Shown one piece after another: positions 7,309 through 8,269 of a stretch of 8,269 nucleotides of DNA. The stretch is taken from NCBI GenBank assembly GCA_020059425.1, contig JAGVCD010000346.1, positions 1 through 8,269 of the forward strand. Direction: 5' to 3'. The translations under genes and the position numbers were made by a program. The notes beneath the pieces are model-generated. The model ran no database searches. It was not told where the DNA came from and was given only the letters and a program-made list of their open reading frames with translations. The first letter of the stretch is position 1. Every line of letters begins with the position of its first letter. Source of the stretch: Chamaesiphon sp. (GTDB lineage Bacteria; Cyanobacteriota; Cyanobacteriia; Cyanobacteriales; Chamaesiphonaceae).

Positions 7309-7365
7309 TAACGATTATTCAGGACAATTCTAGCTACTCCGAGTCTAACTTAACTATTGCAGGTT

Positions 7366-7393
7366 ATTACAAAATCTTACTGAAAGCTAAAAT
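7366..7393 (+). promoter_or_regulatory. Possible HLR1 (RpaB) site and -10 box of psaM
   Basis: ATTACAAAATCTTACTGA (7366-7383) resembles the HLR1 direct repeat (consensus two (G/T)TTACA(A/T)(A/T) units spaced by two bases), which the response regulator RpaB binds at photosystem I promoters. The first half matches at all positions but the first; the second half keeps TTAC. TAAAAT at 7388-7393 matches five of six -10 positions, which would place the transcript start near 7400, about 50 bases before psaM. The second half of the repeat is imperfect, so this is a suggestion. Confidence 0.35.
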
Positions 7394-7449
7394 TTGGTAG
7401 AAATAATGGAAATATTAACTGTGTATGACCCATGGAGGAAAATCAACTG

Positions 7450-7539
7450 ATGACTGATACTCAAGTTTATATCGCTTTGGCGGTAGCCCTAATTCCTGGC
7501 ATCTTAGCTTTGCGCCTGTCTACCGAACTTTATAAGTAA
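7450..7539 (+). CDS. psaM: Photosystem I subunit XII (PsaM), 29 aa
   Basis: PsaM is a single-helix thylakoid subunit of cyanobacterial photosystem I near PsaB and PsaI/PsaL at the monomer interface. The 29-residue product, beginning MTDTQVYIALAVALIP and ending RLSTELYK, matches the family pattern of (S/T)DTQ, a hydrophobic helix and the terminal RLSTELYK. The usual length is 29-31 residues. The start at 7450 is chosen because GGAGG (7434-7438) stands 11 bases upstream. An in-frame ATG at 7432 would add six residues (MEENQL) not seen in the family and would overlap that ribosome site. It is too short for default gene callers. It is monocistronic as far as can be seen: divergent from the TerC gene, and followed by 139 bp before the next gene. 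Confidence 0.95.
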   Translation: MTDTQVYIALAVALIPGILALRLSTELYK

Positions 7540-7552
7540 CTAGACCGTAAGT

Positions 7553-7580
7553 GTGACACAATTCATACTTTTTGTAGCAT
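7553..7580 (+). promoter_or_regulatory. Possible sigma-70 type promoter for the coiled-coil membrane protein gene
   Basis: GTGACA (7553-7558, five of six to TTGACA) and TAGCAT (7575-7580, four of six to TATAAT) are separated by 16 bases, just after psaM and about 100 bases before the gene at 7679. A short inverted repeat, TAGCAT (7575-7580) and ATGCTA (7591-7596), overlaps it. No terminator was found between psaM and this site. Confidence 0.3.
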
Positions 7581-7678
7581 TGCAAAATACATGCTAGTCT
7601 AACCGGGGTAACTGTGAAGTGCCCTGTTTTATTGCATAGCCTCAAACTTTATTGATGATCTTGGGCAAATTAAATCAT

Positions 7679-8080
7679 ATGAGCGCTCTACCATCTCCTG
7701 TGCAGACAAAACTATCCAAACAACGTCGCCCGGTAGCAAACTTCCGGCCACACCCTCAAACCAGAAGAAGCAACATTGTACAGCAACAGAAGTTGCTCTC
7801 GGTAGTTGGCAAAATTATAATTTATTCAGCTTTCAGTATCTTGGGTGTTGTCTCCCTCGTAACCTTGACCAAGTATAACGTTGAGCATCAAAGCAAGCTG
7901 AATCAACTACAGTCTGTCATCAAAGAAGCAGAACAACGGGCACAACTGAGCAATGAAAATTTCCAAAGATCTTTTGGTACACATCGCTCCCAAGAGTTGA
8001 TGCAGGAAAACAGCTATAAAGTTGCCCCCGGTCAGCAGCCCATCATTATTTATAACCAAGACAATGACCAGGATCGCTAG
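7679..8080 (+). CDS. Conserved cyanobacterial small membrane protein, single TM plus coiled coil
   Basis: A 133-residue protein of unknown function. Residues 1-38 are basic and rich in Arg, Lys and Gln (KQRRPVANF, QTRRS). One membrane segment covers about 42-63 (KIIIYSAFSILGVVSLVTL), followed by a heptad-like helix at about 66-100 and a short conserved-looking tail (MQENSYKVAPGQQPIII). The positive N-terminus predicts it inside and the C-terminus outside, in the periplasm or thylakoid lumen. The layout resembles FtsL/FtsB divisome proteins; that similarity is of shape only. Similar cyanobacterial proteins end in an 'MQE-x-S-x-x-V-x-P-x-Q-x-x-I' tail, as I recall. ATG 7679 is preferred over in-frame TTG 7652 or ATG 7655, though the ribosome site is weak. 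A strong terminator follows. Confidence 0.75.
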   Translation: MSALPSPVQTKLSKQRRPVANFRPHPQTRRSNIVQQQKLLSVVGKIIIYSAFSILGVVSLVTLTKYNVEHQSKLNQLQSVIKEAEQRAQLSNENFQRSFGTHRSQELMQENSYKVAPGQQPIIIYNQDNDQDR

Positions 8081-8132
8081 ACTCCGGTCCAGATTAGATT
8101 CTCCTCGTATCAGCCACTAATTAATCAAAACA

Positions 8133-8164
8133 AAAGGGCAACACCTGGGATAGTGTTGCCCTTT
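8133..8164. terminator. Bidirectional rho-independent terminator
   Basis: A perfect 12-bp inverted repeat, AAAGGGCAACAC (8133-8144) and GTGTTGCCCTTT (8153-8164), encloses an 8-base loop. T-rich flanks occur on both strands (TTTATTATT after it on the + strand, TTTTG on the complement). It lies between the convergent gene at 7679-8080 and the antiporter gene, so it can end both transcripts. Confidence 0.9.
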
Positions 8165-8188
8165 ATTATTGAGTGAATCTCCAAAATT

Positions 8189-8269
8189 TTAAACTACATG
8201 AAAGTAGAAAGCCGCACCCAGAATAGTATATGTAGCCAAAAGTAAAACTCCTTCCAGCCAGTCCGATCG
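8189..8269 (-). CDS. C-terminal end of a Ca2+/H+ antiporter (CaCA/CAX family), partial
   Basis: The - strand is open from the window edge to TAA at 8189-8191, giving the last 26 residues. They contain DWLEGVLLLATY followed by a hydrophobic run ending AFYFHVV. CAX-type calcium/proton exchangers typically end in a '(N/D)WLEG-LLL-xY-x-I-xxxAFYFH' helix, which this matches. The family exports calcium across the cytoplasmic membrane using the proton gradient. Most of the gene lies outside the window, so the start, the paired alpha-repeats and catalytic glutamates cannot be checked. The bidirectional terminator lies just beyond its stop. Confidence 0.8.
   Translation of the reverse strand, partial: RSDWLEGVLLLATYTILGAAFYFHVV

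Noticed and set aside
7327..7332. TAGAAT on the minus strand as the -10 box of the TerC gene
   Set aside because: No acceptable -35 hexamer at 16-18 bases was found, and the leader would be only about a dozen bases.

Overview
The window is ordinary chromosomal DNA from an oxygenic cyanobacterium. It carries two photosystem I subunit genes (psaL and the tiny psaM). The palindrome GCGATCGC, the HIP1 motif typical of many cyanobacterial genomes, occurs four times (about 1442, 1897, 2757 and 7184), with many more CGATCG cores. The species cannot be fixed from the sequence. No tRNA, rRNA, CRISPR array, insertion sequence or phage gene was seen.

Layout. Left part, + strand: psaL (35-508) with a strong terminator; a multidomain cell-wall hydrolase (739-2259) with a glucosaminidase-like N-terminus and an MepA/LAS-type metallopeptidase C-terminus; an odd gene-poor stretch (2260-2590); and a divergent EF-G paralogue (2591-4612). 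Middle, - strand: reading leftward from 7308, a TerC-family membrane protein, an overlapping thioredoxin-like [2Fe-2S] ferredoxin, a NarL/LuxR-type response regulator and radC, which meets the EF-G gene tail to tail with 2 bp between stop codons. Right part: psaM (29 aa, + strand), divergent from the TerC gene, then a small single-pass membrane protein with a coiled coil (7679-8080). A symmetrical terminator follows, then the last 26 codons of a Ca2+/H+ antiporter-like gene entering from the right on the - strand.

How the genes work together. psaL and psaM both serve photosystem I but are about 7 kb apart and belong to separate transcription units. The TerC and ferredoxin genes overlap and are probably co-transcribed. 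The other genes look like independent housekeeping or envelope functions, and no defence island or biosynthetic cluster is evident.

The points most worth a second look are: the wall hydrolase, whose glucosaminidase-like domain seems to have lost its catalytic glutamate while the metallopeptidase site is intact; the EF-G paralogue, which has lost the catalytic histidine of its GTPase centre; a possible HLR1 (RpaB) site in front of psaM; and the 2398-2565 region, which could be a small minus-strand gene with a strong ribosome binding site or a dispersed repeat.
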